Assembly (NCBI RefSeq): GCF_905163445.1
Contig: NC_053204.1
Span: 2,487,501 to 2,551,500, forward strand
Source: Pararge aegeria
Taxonomy: Eukaryota > Arthropoda > Insecta > Lepidoptera > Nymphalidae
DNA: 64,000 nucleotides
Direction: 5' to 3'
Shown: positions 21,661 through 35,396 of the stretch, one piece after another
Layout: each line of letters starts with the position of its first letter
Position numbering within the stretch: the stretch's first letter is position 1
Program-made: the position numbers and the translations under genes
The notes under the pieces: generated by a model
The model's input: only the letters and a program-made list of their open reading frames with translations
Databases searched by the model: none
What the model was told of the DNA's origin: nothing

Positions 21661-22160
21661 TAAAAATTTTTACACCACAAGTATTTATACTTTTCGCAAA
21701 TACGTAACATGTATTTTGGGGAACACATATATCATATTTATATTTCATACGATGTCAATTATAAGTATTTTGTACGTGTGTGTGTGTGCATTGAACGTAG
21801 GGGGTTTTAAAAAATATTTATATATTAAGTATAATGAAGTACGCGAAGAGAACCTACGCCATTTTAAGTTTAAGATAAAACGAACTCAATCACAAAGATT
21901 GTTTAAGAAAACCTTAACCCGAATACAATGCAATACGCTGTCATACTGTGGTTAGCGTGACTAATGTCGAACTTGTGTTTGGTTCTATAAGATCACAATT
22001 GATTTTAACCGCAAAACCACTGGTTCGTTATTTCTTTTGCAATAATCTTATCAAGGTTTACTTATACGCGGATAAAGTCGCAAGGATCTATTAGAAATTA
22101 AAATAACCTGTGCCTTGTACCTCTTCATATACGTAGAAACTATGGCGACGTTTGTCTCTT
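21661..22160. other. No gene recognised
   Basis: The 99-codon plus-strand frame at 21,656-21,955 is AT-rich with no recognisable domain. I give it no function. Confidence 0.35.
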
Positions 22161-22164
22161 ACTT

Positions 22165-22270
22165 AACATTGCTAGAGGGTCAAAAGGTAGTCCGGAATTT
22201 ATTACTAAGTTAGATTTTATTGTTACCTAACGATTACCTAGGCATAAAAAGATTCTACACATACCCGAGC
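22165..22270 (+). pseudogene. Inverted fragment of the family B LINE RT end
   Basis: GCTAGAGGGTCAAAAGGTAG, TCCGGAATTTATTACTAAG and GATTACCTAGGCATAAAAAG are the plus-strand counterpart of the 20,283-20,396 segment, which reads on the minus strand. Here the codon at the position of that copy's TGA is TTT, so the TGA is a private mutation. Confidence 0.6.
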
Positions 22271-22339
22271 CCATAAAAAACTTCAGAGTTTGGAACATCG
22301 TCGCAAGGTTGCCTGCCTTTCGGTATTCTATAGGATATA

Positions 22340-22469
22340 TTTCGGAGAGTGTACTCAATATTTTCTTAAGTACATTATTTACTTATTTACATTGTTTACT
22401 TAAGCACATAAGTATATAATTTACCTAAGTAAATAATGTAATAATGTAATGTACATATGTTAATAATGT
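22340..22469 (+). repeat. Degenerate left edge of the 17-bp satellite
   Basis: Units such as TTAAGTACATTATTTACTTA, AAGTATATAATTTACCT and AAGTAAATAATGTAATAATG are recognisable but irregular in length and sequence. This decay contrasts with the regular array from 23,066 and marks the array boundary. Confidence 0.7.
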
Positions 22470-23064
22470 AAGTCAAAGTCAAAAGTCTAATATTTCTTTA
22501 TTCAAATAGGCACATAGATGGCACTTTTGATGCGTTATTATAAACAAAATGTGTACATAGCAGTGAGTAGTCATGGCGATAACTACAATCGTAAACTTAT
22601 AACTGAAGCTACGAGGGTTCCAATCGCGCCCTGGTCTAAGAAGAAGCCCACAACAAACTTAGCCGGGTGTTCTTTTTGTTATCACCATCTCACATTGTCA
22701 TTAGAAAATATTTAAGAAGCAACCTGGTTAGAGCAATTGTTTACACCCAAACTTTTCTATAAGCTTTCGCTTAATAAAAACTTTGAACTTCTTTAGTGAC
22801 CTCCCCAAGATATCAACCGGTAATTTATTGTAAAATTGTATACAATTTCCTTTAAATGAATTGCTTATTTTGTGTAGTCTAGTGTACTGCACTGCAAGTT
22901 TATTTTTGCTTCTAACATTCAAATTATTGCAGTCACATTTTCTTTTAAATTTGGATATATTTTTGTGAACATACATTAAATTTTCAAATATGTATTGGCT
23001 ATAGAGTGTCATTATTTTAACATCTTTAAATTTATCTTTCAATGACTCTCTCGGACCCATTTAT
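22470..23064 (-). pseudogene. Family A LINE ORF2 C-terminus and 3' UTR, 5'-truncated
   Basis: The minus strand starts abruptly near 23,064 and reads MGPRESLKDKFKDVKIMTLY, ISKFKRKCDCNNLNVRSKN, AVQYTRLHKISNSFKGN, FYNKLPVDILGRSLKKFK and IKRKLIEK. It then reads out of frame before the 3' UTR (AAGTTTGTTGTGGGCTTCTT, AGACCAGGGCGCGATTGGAA, CCCTCGTAGCTTCA), AATAAAG and a short TTTGACTTTGACTT tail at 22,470. The copy lies between degenerate satellite on its left and regular satellite on its right, so it inserted into the array edge. The catalytic domain is absent. Confidence 0.75.
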
Positions 23065-24012
23065 TTGAACTTAAGTATATAATGTATTCAAGTATATAAT
23101 GTCCTTAACTATATAATGTATTAAAGTAAATAAGTAAATTATGTACTTAGGTAAATAATGAACTCAAGAATATAATGTATCTAAGTATATAATGTACTTA
23201 AGTATGTAATGTATTTAAGTTTATAAGGAATTTAAGTATATAATGTTCTTAAGAATATAATGTATTTAAATGTATAATGTACTTAAGTATATAATGTATT
23301 TTAGTATATACTGTACTTAAGTATATAATGTATTCAAGTATATAATGCATTTAAGTATATAATGTACTTAAGTATATAAGTATATAATGTATCTAAGTAT
23401 ATAATGTACTTAAGTATATAATGTATTTAAGTATATAATGTAGTAAAGTATATAAAGTATTAAAGTATATAGTGTACTCAAGTATATAATGTATCTTAGT
23501 ATATACTGTACTTAAGTATATAATGTATTTAAGTATATAATGTAGTAAAGTATATAATGTATTCAAGTATATAATGCATTTAAGTATATAATGCATTTAA
23601 GTATATAATGCATTTAAGTATAAAAAGTATTTAAGTATATAATGTACTAAAGTATATAATGTACTAAAGTATATAATGTTTTTAAGTATATAATGTAGTA
23701 AAGTATATAAAGTATTTAAGTATATAATGTACTTAAGTATATAAAGTATTTAAGTATATAATGTATTCAAGTATATAATGCATTTAAGTATAAAATGTAT
23801 TTAAGTATATAATGTACTAAAGTATATAATGTAGTAAAGTATATAATGTACTTCAGTATATAATGTATTTTAATATATAATGTACTAAAGTATATAATGT
23901 AGTAAAGTATATAAAGTATTTAAGTATAAAATGTATTCAAGTATATTATGCATTTAAGTATAAAATGTATTTAAGTATATAATGTACCTAAGTATATAAT
24001 GTACTTAAGTTT

Positions 24013-24403
24013 ATAAGGAATTTAAGTATATAATGTACTTAAGTATATAATGTATTTAAATGTATAATGTACTTAAGTATATAATGTATTTAAGTATATA
24101 ATGTACTAAAGTATATAATGTAGTAAAGTATATAAAGTATTTAAGTATATAATGTATTCAAGTATATAATGCATTTAAGTATATAATGTATCTAAGTATA
24201 TAATGTACTTAAGTATATAATGTATTTAAATATAAAATGTACTAAAGTATATAATGTCTTTAAGTATATAATTTACATAAGTTTATAATGTAGTAAAGTA
24301 TATAAAGTATTTAAGTATATAATGTATTCAAGTATATTATGCATTTAAGTATAAAATGTATTTAAGTATATAATGTACCTAAGTATATAATGTACTTAAG
24401 TTA
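24013..24403 (+). repeat. Higher-order repeat of 23 units (391 bp), reference copy
   Basis: The distance between two successive ATAAGGAATTT-type units (24,013 and 24,404) is 391 = 23 x 17. The same pair at the same distance occurs at 28,492 and 28,883. By terminal five bases, the internal order runs TACTT, TATTT, TACTT (AAATG core), TATTT, TACTA, TAGTA, TATTT (AAAG core), TATTC, CATTT, TATCT, TACTT, TATTT, TACTA, TCTTT, TACAT, TAGTA, TATTT, TATTC, CATTT, TATTT, TACCT, TACTT. Shortened or extended versions recur through the array. Confidence 0.8.
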
Positions 24404-27400
24404 ATAAGGAATTTAAGTATATAATGTACTTAAGTATATAATGTATTTAAATGTATAATGTACTTAAGTATACAATGTATCTTAGTATATACTGTACTTA
24501 AGTATATAATGTATTCAAGTATATAATGCATTTAAGTATATAATGTACTTAAGTATATAAGTATATAATGTATCTAAGTATATAATGTACTAAAGTATAT
24601 AATGTACTTAAGTATATAATGTAGTAAAGTATATAAAGTATTAAAATATATAAAGTATTAAAGTATATAGTGTACTCAAGTATATAATGTATCTTAGTAT
24701 ATACTGTACTTAAGTATATAATGTATTTAAGAATATAATGTACCAAAGTATATAATGTAGTAAAGTATATAAAGTATTTAAGTATATAATGTATTCAAGT
24801 ATATAATGCATTTAAGTATAAAAAGTATTTAAGTATATAATGTACTAAAGTATATAATGTAGTAAAGTATATAATGTACTTAAGTATATAATGTATTTTA
24901 ATATATAATGTACTAAAGTATATAATGTAGTAAAGTATATAAAGTATTTAAGTATATAATGTATTCAAGTATATTATGCATTTAAGTATAAAATGTATTT
25001 AAGTATATAATGTACCTAAGTATATAATGTACTTAAGTTTATAAGGAATTTAAGTATATAATGTACTTAAGTATATAATGTATTTAAATGTATAATGTAC
25101 TTAAGTATATAATGTATTTAAGTATATAATGTACTAAAGTATATAATGTAGTAAAGTATATAAAGTATTTAAGTATATAATGTATTCAAGTATATAATGC
25201 ATTTAAGTATATAATGTATCTAAGTATATAATGTACTTAAGTATATAATGTATTTAAGTATATAATGTACTAAAGTATATAATGTAGTAAAGTATATAAA
25301 GTATTTAAGTATATAATGTATTCAAGTATATAAGGCATTTAAGTATATAATGTATTTAAGTATATAATGTACTAAAGTATATAATGTAGTAAAGTATATA
25401 ATGTACTTAAGTATATAATGTATTTTAATATATAATGTACTAAAGTATATAATGTAGTAAAGTATATAAAGTATTTAAGTATATAATGTATTCAAGTATA
25501 TAATGTACTAAAGTATATAATGTAGTAAAGTATATAATGTATTTTAATATATAATGTACTAAAGTATATAATGTAGTAAAGTATATAAAGTATTTAAGTA
25601 TATAATGTATTCAAGTATATTATGCATTTTAGTATAAAATGTATTTAGGTATATAATGTACCTAAGTATATAATCTACTTAAGTTTATAAGGAATTTAAG
25701 TATATAATGTTCTTAAGTATATAATGTATTTAAATGTATAATGTACTTAAGTATATAATGTATCTTAGTATATACTGTACTTAAGTATATAATGTATTCA
25801 AGTATATAATGCATTTAAGTATATAATGTACTTAAGTATATAATGTATTTAAGAATATAATGTAGTAAAGTATATAAAGTATTAAAGTATATAAAGTATT
25901 AAAGTATATAGTGTACTCAAGTATATAATGTATCTTAGTATATACTGTACTTAAGTATATAATGTATTTAAGTATATAATGTACTAAAGTATATAATGTA
26001 GTAAAGTATATAATGTAGTAAAGTATATAATGCATTTAAGTATATAATGCATTTAAGTATATAATGTATTCAAGTATATAATAAACTTAAGTATATAATG
26101 TATTTTAATATATAATGTACTAAAGTACATAATGTTTTAAAGTATATAATGTAGTAAAGTATATAAAGTATTTAAGTATATAATGTACTAAAGTATATAA
26201 TGTATTTAAGAATATAATGTAGTAAAGTATATAAAGTATTAAAGTATATAATGTATTCAAGTATATAATGCATATAAGTATATAATGTATTTAAGTATAT
26301 AATGTACTAAAGTATTTAATGTAGTAAAGAATATAATGTACTTAAGTATATAATGTATTTTAATATATAATGTACTAAAGTATATAATGTAGTAAAGTAT
26401 ATAAAGCATTTAAGTATATAATGTAGTAAAGTATATAAAGTATTTAAGTATATAATGTATTCAAGTATATAATGCATTTAAGTATATAATGTATTGAAAT
26501 ATATAATGTACTAAAGTATTTAATGTAGTAAAGTATATAATGTACTCAAGTATATAATGTATTTTAATATATAATGAACTAAAGTATATAATGTAGTAAA
26601 GTATATAAAGTATTTAAGTATATAATGTATTCAAGTATATTATGCATTTAAGTATAAAATGTATTTAAGTATATAATGTACCTAAGTATATAATGTACTT
26701 AAGTTTATAAGGAATTTAAGTATATAATGTATTTAAATGTATAATGTACTTAAGTATATAATGTATTTAAGTATATAATGTACTAAAGTATATAATGTAG
26801 TAAAGTATATAAAGTATTTAAGTATATAATGTATTCAAGTATATAATGCATTTAAGTATATAATGTATCTAAGTATATAATGTACTTAAGTATATAATGT
26901 ATTTAAATATAAAATGTACTAAAGTATATAATGTCTTTAAGTATATAATGTACTAAAGTATATAATGAACTTAAGTATATAATGTACTTAAGTATATAAT
27001 GTATTTAAGTATATAATGTACTAAAGTATATAATGTACTTAAGTATATAATGTATTTTAATATATAATGTACTAAAGTATATAATGTTTTTAAGTATATA
27101 ATGTAGTAAAGTATATAAAGTATTTAAGAATATAATGTATTCAAGTATATTATGCATTAAAGTATAAAATGTATTTAAGTATATATTGTACCTAAGTATA
27201 TTATGTACTTAAGTATATAAGGAATTTAAGTATATAATGTACTTAAGTATATAATGTATTTAAATATATAATGTACTAAAGTATATAATGTAGTAAAGTA
27301 TATAAAGTATTTAAGTATATAATGTATTCAAGTATATAATGCATTTAAGTATATAATGTATCTAAGTATATAATGTACTTAAGTATATAATGTATTTAAA

Positions 27401-30400
27401 TATAAAATGTACTAAAGTATATAATGTCTTTAAGTATATAATTTACATAAGTTTATAATGTAGTAAAGTATATAAAGTATTTAAGTATATAATGTATTCA
27501 AGTATATAATGTACTTAAGTATATAATGTATTTAAGTATATAATGTATTAAAGTATATAATGTAGTAAAGTATATAATATATTTAAGTATATAATGTATT
27601 CAAGTATATAATGCATTTAAGTATATAATGTATTTAAGAATATAATGTACTACAGTTTAAAATGTAGTAAAGTATATAATGTACTTAAGTATATAATGTA
27701 TTTTAATATATAATGTACTAAAGTATATAATGTAGTAAAGTGTATAAAGTATTTAAGTATATAATGTATTCAAGTATATTATGCATTTAAGTATAAAATG
27801 TATTTAAGTATATAATGTACCTAAGTATATAATCTACTTAAGTTTATAAGGAATTTAAGTATATAATGTACTTAAGTATATAATGTATTTAAATGTATAA
27901 TATACTTAAGTATATAATGTATTCAAGTATATAATGCATTTAAGTATATAATGTACTTAAGTATATAATGTATTTAAGTATATAATGTAGTAAAGTATAT
28001 AAAGTATTAAAGTATATAAAGTATTAAAGTATATAGTGTACTCAAGTATATAATGTATCTTAGTATATACTGTACTTAAGTATATAATGTATTTAAGTAT
28101 ATAATGTACTAAAGTATATAATGTATTCAAGTATATAATGCATTTAAGTATATAATTCATTTAAGTATATAATGTATTAAAGTTTATAATGTACTTAAGT
28201 ATATAATGTATTTTAATATATAATGTACTAAAGTATATAAAGTATTTAAGTATATAATGTACTTAAGTATATAATGTATTTAAGTATATAATGTACTAAA
28301 GTATATAATGTAGTAAAGTATATAAAGTATTTAAGTATATAATGTATTTTAATATATAATGTACTAAAGTATATAATGTAGTAAAGTATATAAAGTATTT
28401 AAGTATATAATGTATTCAAGTATATTATGCATTTAAGTATAAAATGTATTTAAGTATATAATGTACCTAAGCATATAATGTACTTAAGTTTATAAGGAAT
28501 TTAAGTATATAATGTACTTAAGTATATAATGTATTTAAATGTATAATGTACTTAAGTATATAATGTATTTAAGTATATAATGTACTAAAGTATATAATGT
28601 AGTAAAGTATATAAAGTATTTAAGTATATAATGTATTCAAGTATATAATGCATTTAAGTATATAATGTATCTAAGTATATAATGTACTTAAGTATATAAT
28701 GTATTTAAATATAAAATGTACTAAAGTATATAATGTCTTTAAGTATATAATTTACATAAGTTTATAATGTAGTAAAGTATATAAAGTATTTAAGTATATA
28801 ATGTATTCAAGTATATTATGCATTTAAGTATAAAATGTATTTAAGTATATAATGTACCTAAGTATATAATGTACTTAAGTTAATAAGGAATTTAAGTATA
28901 TAATGTATTTAAATGTATAATGTATTTAAATGTATAATGTACTTAAGTATACAATGTATCTTAGTATATACTGTACTTAAGTATATAATGTATTCAAGTA
29001 TATAATGCATTTAAGTATATAATGTACTTAAGTATATAAGTATATAATGTATCTAAGTATATAATGTACTAAAGTATATAATGTACTTAAGTATATAATG
29101 TAGTAAAGTATATAAAGTATTAAAATATATAAAGTATTAAAGTATATAGTGTACTCAAGTATATAATGTATCTTAGTATATACTGTACTTAAGTATATAA
29201 TGTATTTAAGAATATAATGTACCAAAGTATATAATGTAGTAAAGTATATAAAGTATTTAAGTATATAATGTATTCAAGTATATAATGCATTTAAGTATAA
29301 AAAGTATTTAAGTATATAATGTACTAAAGTATATAATGTAGTAAAGTATATAATGTACTTAAGTATATAATGTATTTTAATATATAATGTACTAAAGTAT
29401 ATAATGTAGTAAAGTATATAAAGTATTTAAGTATATAATGTATTCAAGTATATTATGCATTTAAGTATAAAATGTATTTAAGTATATAATGTACCTAAGT
29501 ATATAATGTACTTAAGTTTATAAGGAATTTAAGTATATAATGTACTTAAGTATATAATGTATTTAAATGTATAATATACTTAAGTATATAATGTATTTAA
29601 GTATATAATGTACTAAAGTATATAATGTAGTAAAGTATATAAAGTATTTAAGTATATAATGTATTCAAGTATATAATGCATTTAAGTATATAATGTATCT
29701 AAGTATATAATGTACTTAAGTATATAATGTATTTAAGTATATAATGTACTAAAGTATATAATGTAGTAAAGTATATAAAGTATTTAAGTATATAATGTAT
29801 TCAAGTATATAATGCATTTAAGTATATAATGTATTTAAGTATATAATGTACTAAAGTATATAATGTAGTAAAGTATATAATGTACTTAAGTATATAATGT
29901 ATTTTAATATATAATGTACTAAAGTATATAATGTAGTAAAGTATATAAAGTATTTAAGTATATAATGTATTCAAGTATATTATGCATTTAAGTATAAAAT
30001 GTATTTAAGTATATAATGTACCTAAGTATATAATGTACTTAAGTTTATAAGGAATTTAAGTATATAATGTACTTAAGTATATAATGTATTTAAATGTATA
30101 ATGTACTTAAGTATATAATGTATTTAAGTATATAATGTACTAAAGTATATAATGTAGTAAAGTATATAAAGTATTTAGGTATATAATGTATTCAAGTATA
30201 TAATGCATTTAAGTATATAATGTATCTAAGTATATAATGTACTTAAGTATATAATGTATTTAAGTATATAATGTACTAAAGTATATAATGTAGTAAAGTA
30301 TATAAAGTATTTAAGTATATAATGTATTCAAGTATATAATGCATTTAAGTATATAATGTATTTAAGTATATAATGTACTAAAGTATATAATGTAGTAAAG

Positions 30401-32970
30401 TATATAATGTAGTAAAGTATATAATGTACTTAAGTATATAATGTATTTTAATATATAATGTACTAAAGTATATAATGTAGTAAAGTATATAAAGTATTTA
30501 AGTATATAATGTATTCAAGTATATAATGTACTAAAGTATATAATGTAGTAAAGTATATAATGTACTTAAGTATATAATGTATTTTAATATATAATGTACT
30601 AAAGTATATAATGTAGTAAAGTATATAAAGTATTTAAGTATATAATGTATTCAAGTATATTATGCATTTTAGTATAAAATGTATTTAAGTATATAATGTA
30701 CCTAAGTATATAATCTACTTAAGTTTATAAGGAATTTAAGTATATAATGTTCTTAAGTATATAATGTATTTAAATGTATAATGTACTTAAGTATATAATG
30801 TATCTTAGTATATACTGTACTTAAGTATATAATGTATCTTAGTATATACTGTACTTAAGTATATAATGTATTCAAGTATATAATGCATTTAAGTATATAA
30901 TGTACTTAAGTATATAATGTAGTAAAGTATATAATGCATTTAAGTATATAATGCATTTAAGTATATAATGTATTCAAGTATATAATAAACTTAAGTATAT
31001 AATGTATTTTAATATATAATGTACTAAAGTACATAATGTTTTAAAGTATATAATGTAGTAAAGTATATAAAGTATTTAAGTATATAATGTACTTAAGTAT
31101 ATAATGTATTTTAATATATAATGTACTAAAGTATATAATGTAGTAAAGTATATAAAGTATTTAAGTATATAATGTACTTAAGTATATAATGTATTTTAAT
31201 ATATAATGTACTAAAGTATATAATGTAGTAAAGTATATAAAGTATTTAAGTATATAATGTAGTAAAGTATATAAAGTATTTAAGTATATAATGTATTCAA
31301 GTATATAATGCATTTAAGTATATAATGTATTTAAATATATAATGTACTAAAGTATTTAATGTAGTAAAGTATATAATGTACTTAAGTATATAATGTATTT
31401 TAATATATAATGTACTAAAGTATATAATGTAGTAAAGTATATAAAGTATTAAAGTATATAAAGTATTAAAGTATATAGTGTACTCAAGTATATAATGTAT
31501 CTTAGTATATACTGTACTTAAGTATATAATGTATTTAAGTATATAATGTACTAAAGTATATAATGTAGTAAAGTATATAATGTAGTAAAGTATATAATGC
31601 ATTTAAGTATATAATGCATTTAAGTATATAATGTATTCAAATATATAATAAACTTAAGTATATAATGTATTTTAATATATAATGTACTAAAGTACATAAT
31701 GTTTTAAAGTATATAATGTAGTAAAGTATATAAAGTATTTAAGTATATAATGTACTAAAGTATATAATGTATTTAAGAATATAATGTAGTAAAGTATATA
31801 AAGTATTAAAGTATATAATGTATTCAAGTATATAATGCATATAAGTATATAATGTATTTAAGTATATAATGTACTAAAGTATTTAATGTAGTAAAGTATA
31901 TAATGTACTTAAGTATATAATGTATTTTAATATATAATGTACTAAAGTATATAATGTAGTAAAGTATATAAAGTATTTAAGTATATAATGTAGTAAAGTA
32001 TATAAAGTATTTAAGTATATAATGTATTCAAGTATATAATGCATTTAAGTATATAATGTATTTAAATATATAATGTACTAAAGTATTTAATGTAGTAAAG
32101 TATATAATGTACTTAAGTATATAATGTATTTTAATATATAATGTACTAAAGTATATAATGTAGTAAAGTATATAAAGTATTTAAGTATATAATGTATTCA
32201 AGTATATTATGCATTTAAGTATAAAATGTATTTAAGTATATAATGTACCTAAGTATATAATGTACTTAAGTTTATAAGGAATTTAAGTATATAATGTATT
32301 TAAATGTATAATGTACTTAAGTATATAATGTATTTAAGTATATAATGTACTAAAGTATATAATGTAGTAAAGTATATAAAGTATTTAAGTATATAATGTA
32401 TTCAAGTATATAATGCATTTAAGTATATAATGTATCTAAGTATATAATGTACTTAAGTATATAATGTATTTAAATATAAAATGTACTAAAGTATATAATG
32501 TCTTTAAGTATATAATGTACTAAAGTATATAATGTAGTAAAGTATATAATGTAGTAAAGTATATAAAGTATTAAAGTATATAATGTTCTCAAGTATATAA
32601 TGAACTTAAGTATATAATGTACTTAAGTATATAATGTATTTAAGTATATAATGTACTAAAGTATATAATGTACTTAAGTATATAATGTATTTTAATATAT
32701 AATGTACTAAAGTATATAATGTTTTTAAGTATATAATGTAGTAAAGTATATAAAGTATTTAAGTATATAATGTATTCAAGTATATTATGCATTAAAGTAT
32801 AAAATGTATTTAAGTATATATTGTACCTAAGTATATTATGTACTTAAGTATATAAGGAATTTAAGTATATAATGTACTTAAGTATATAATGTATTTAAAT
32901 ATATAATGTACTAAAGTATATAATGTAGTAAAGTATATAAAGTATTTAAGTATATAATGTATTCAAGTAT
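24013..32970 (+). repeat. Large tandem duplication inside the satellite, offset 4,479 bp
   Basis: Marker units at 24,013 and 24,404 recur at 28,492 and 28,883, and the 65-codon minus frame at 24,549-24,746 recurs with identical translation at 29,028-29,225. All are displaced by 4,479 bp (263 units plus one 8-bp partial unit). Later markers drift to larger offsets, so the second copy gained extra units internally. Outer limits are approximate. Confidence 0.7.
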
Positions 32971-35396
32971 ATAATGCATTTAAGTATATAATGTATCTAA
33001 GTATATAATGTACTTAAGTATATAATGTAGTAAAGTATATAATGTACTTAAGTATATAATGTCTTTAAGTATATAATTTACATAAGTTTATAATGTAGTA
33101 AAGTATATAAAGTATTTAAGTATATAATGTATTCAAGTATATAATGTACTTAAGTATAAAATGTATTTAAGTATATAATGTACTAAAGTATATAATGTAG
33201 TAAAGTATATAATATATTTAAGTATATAATGTATTCAAGTATATAATGCATTTAAGTATATAATGTATTTAAGTATATAATGTACTAAAGTTTAAAATGT
33301 AGTAAAGTATATAATGTACTTAAGTATATAATGTATTTTAATATATAATGTACTAAAGTATATAATGTAGTAAAGTGTATAAAGTATTTAAGTATATAAT
33401 GTAGTAAAGTATATAATGCATTTAAGTATAAAATTCATTTAAGTATATAATGTATTAAAGTATATAATGTACTTAAGTATATAATGTATTTTAATATATA
33501 ATGTACTAAAGTATATAATGTTTTAAAGTATATAATGTAGTAAAGTATATAAAGTATTTAAGTATATAATGTACTTAAGTATATAATGTATTTAAGTATA
33601 TAATGTACTAAAGTATATAATGTAGTAAAGTATATAAAGTATTTAAGTATATAATGTATTCAAGTATATAATGCATTTAAGTATATAATGTATTTAAGTA
33701 TATAATGTACTAAAGTATTTAATGTAGTAAAGTATATAAAGTACTTAAGTATATAATGTATTTTAATATATAATGTACTAAAGTATATAATGTAGTAAAG
33801 TATATAAAGTATTTAAGTATATAATGTAGTAAAGTATATAATGTATTTAAATGTATAATATACTTAAGTATATAATGTATTCAAGTATATAATGCATTTA
33901 AGTATATAATGTACTTAAGTATATAATGTATTTAAGTATATAATGTAGTAAAGTATATAAAGTATTAAAGTATATAAAGTATTAAAGTATATAGTGTACT
34001 CAAGTATATAATGTATTTAAGTATATAATGTACTAAAGTATATAATGTATTCAAGTATATAATGCATTTAAGTATATAATTCATTTAAGTATATAATGTA
34101 TTAAAGTATATAATGTACTTAAGTATATAATGTATTTTAATATATAATGTACTAAAGTATATAATGTTTTAAAGTATATAATGTAGTAAAGTATATAAAG
34201 TATTTAAGTATATAATGTACTTAAGTATATAATGTATTTAAGTATATAATGTACTAAAGTATATAATGTAGTAAAGTATATAAAGTATTTAAGTATATAA
34301 TGTATTCAAGTATATAATGCATTTAAGTATATAATGTATTTAAGTATATAATGTACTAAAGTATTTAATGTAGTAAAGTATATAAAGTACTTAAGTATAT
34401 AATGTATTTTAATATATAATGTACTAAAGTATATAATGTAGTAAAGTATATAAAGTATTTAAGTGTATAATGTAGTAAAGTATATAAAGTATTTAAGTAT
34501 ATAATGTATTCTTGTATATAATGCATTTAAGTATATAATGTATTTAAGTATATAATGTACTAAAGTATTTAATGTAGTTAAGTATATAATGTACTTAAGT
34601 ATATAATGTATTTTAATATATAATGTACTAAAGTATATAATGTTGTAAAGTATATAAAGTATTTAAGTATATAATGTATTCAAGTATATTATGCATTTAA
34701 GTATAAAATGTATTTAAGTATATAATGTACTAAAGTATATAATGAAGTAAAGTATATAAAGTATTTAAGTATATAATGTATTCAAGTATATAATGCATTT
34801 AAGTATATAATGTATCTAAGTATATAATGTACTTAAGTATATAATGTATTTAAATATAAAATGTACTAAAGTATATAATGTCTTTAAGTATATAATTTAC
34901 ATAAGTTTATAATGTAGTAAAGTATATAATGTAGTAAAGTATATAAAGTATTAAAGTATATAAAGTATTAAAGTATATAATGTTCTCAAGTATATAATGA
35001 ACTTAAGTATATAATGTACTTAAGTATATAATGTATTTAAGTATATAATGTACTAAAGTATATAATGTACTTAAGTATATAATGTATTTTAATATATAAT
35101 GTACTAAAGTATATAATGTTTTTAAGTATTTAATGTAGTAAAGTATATAAAGTATTTAAGTATATAATGTATTCAAGTATATTATGCATTTAAGTATAAA
35201 ATGTATTTAAGTTTATAATGTACCTAAGTATATTATGTACTTAAGTATATAAGGAATTTAAGTATATAATGTACTTAAGTATATAATGTATTTAAATAAA
35301 TAATGTACTAAAGTATATAATGTAGTAAAGTATATAAAGTATTTAAGTATATAATGTACTTAAGTATATAATGTATTTTAATATATAATGTACTAA

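Noticed and set aside
21656..21955. 99-residue plus-strand gene
   Set aside because: Low-complexity AT-rich translation without domain or conserved motif; chance frame.
31297..31602. Genes encoding the Tyr/Ile-rich 65-101-residue peptides
   Set aside because: They are translations of the satellite with a 17-residue period and have no start context or non-repetitive sequence.
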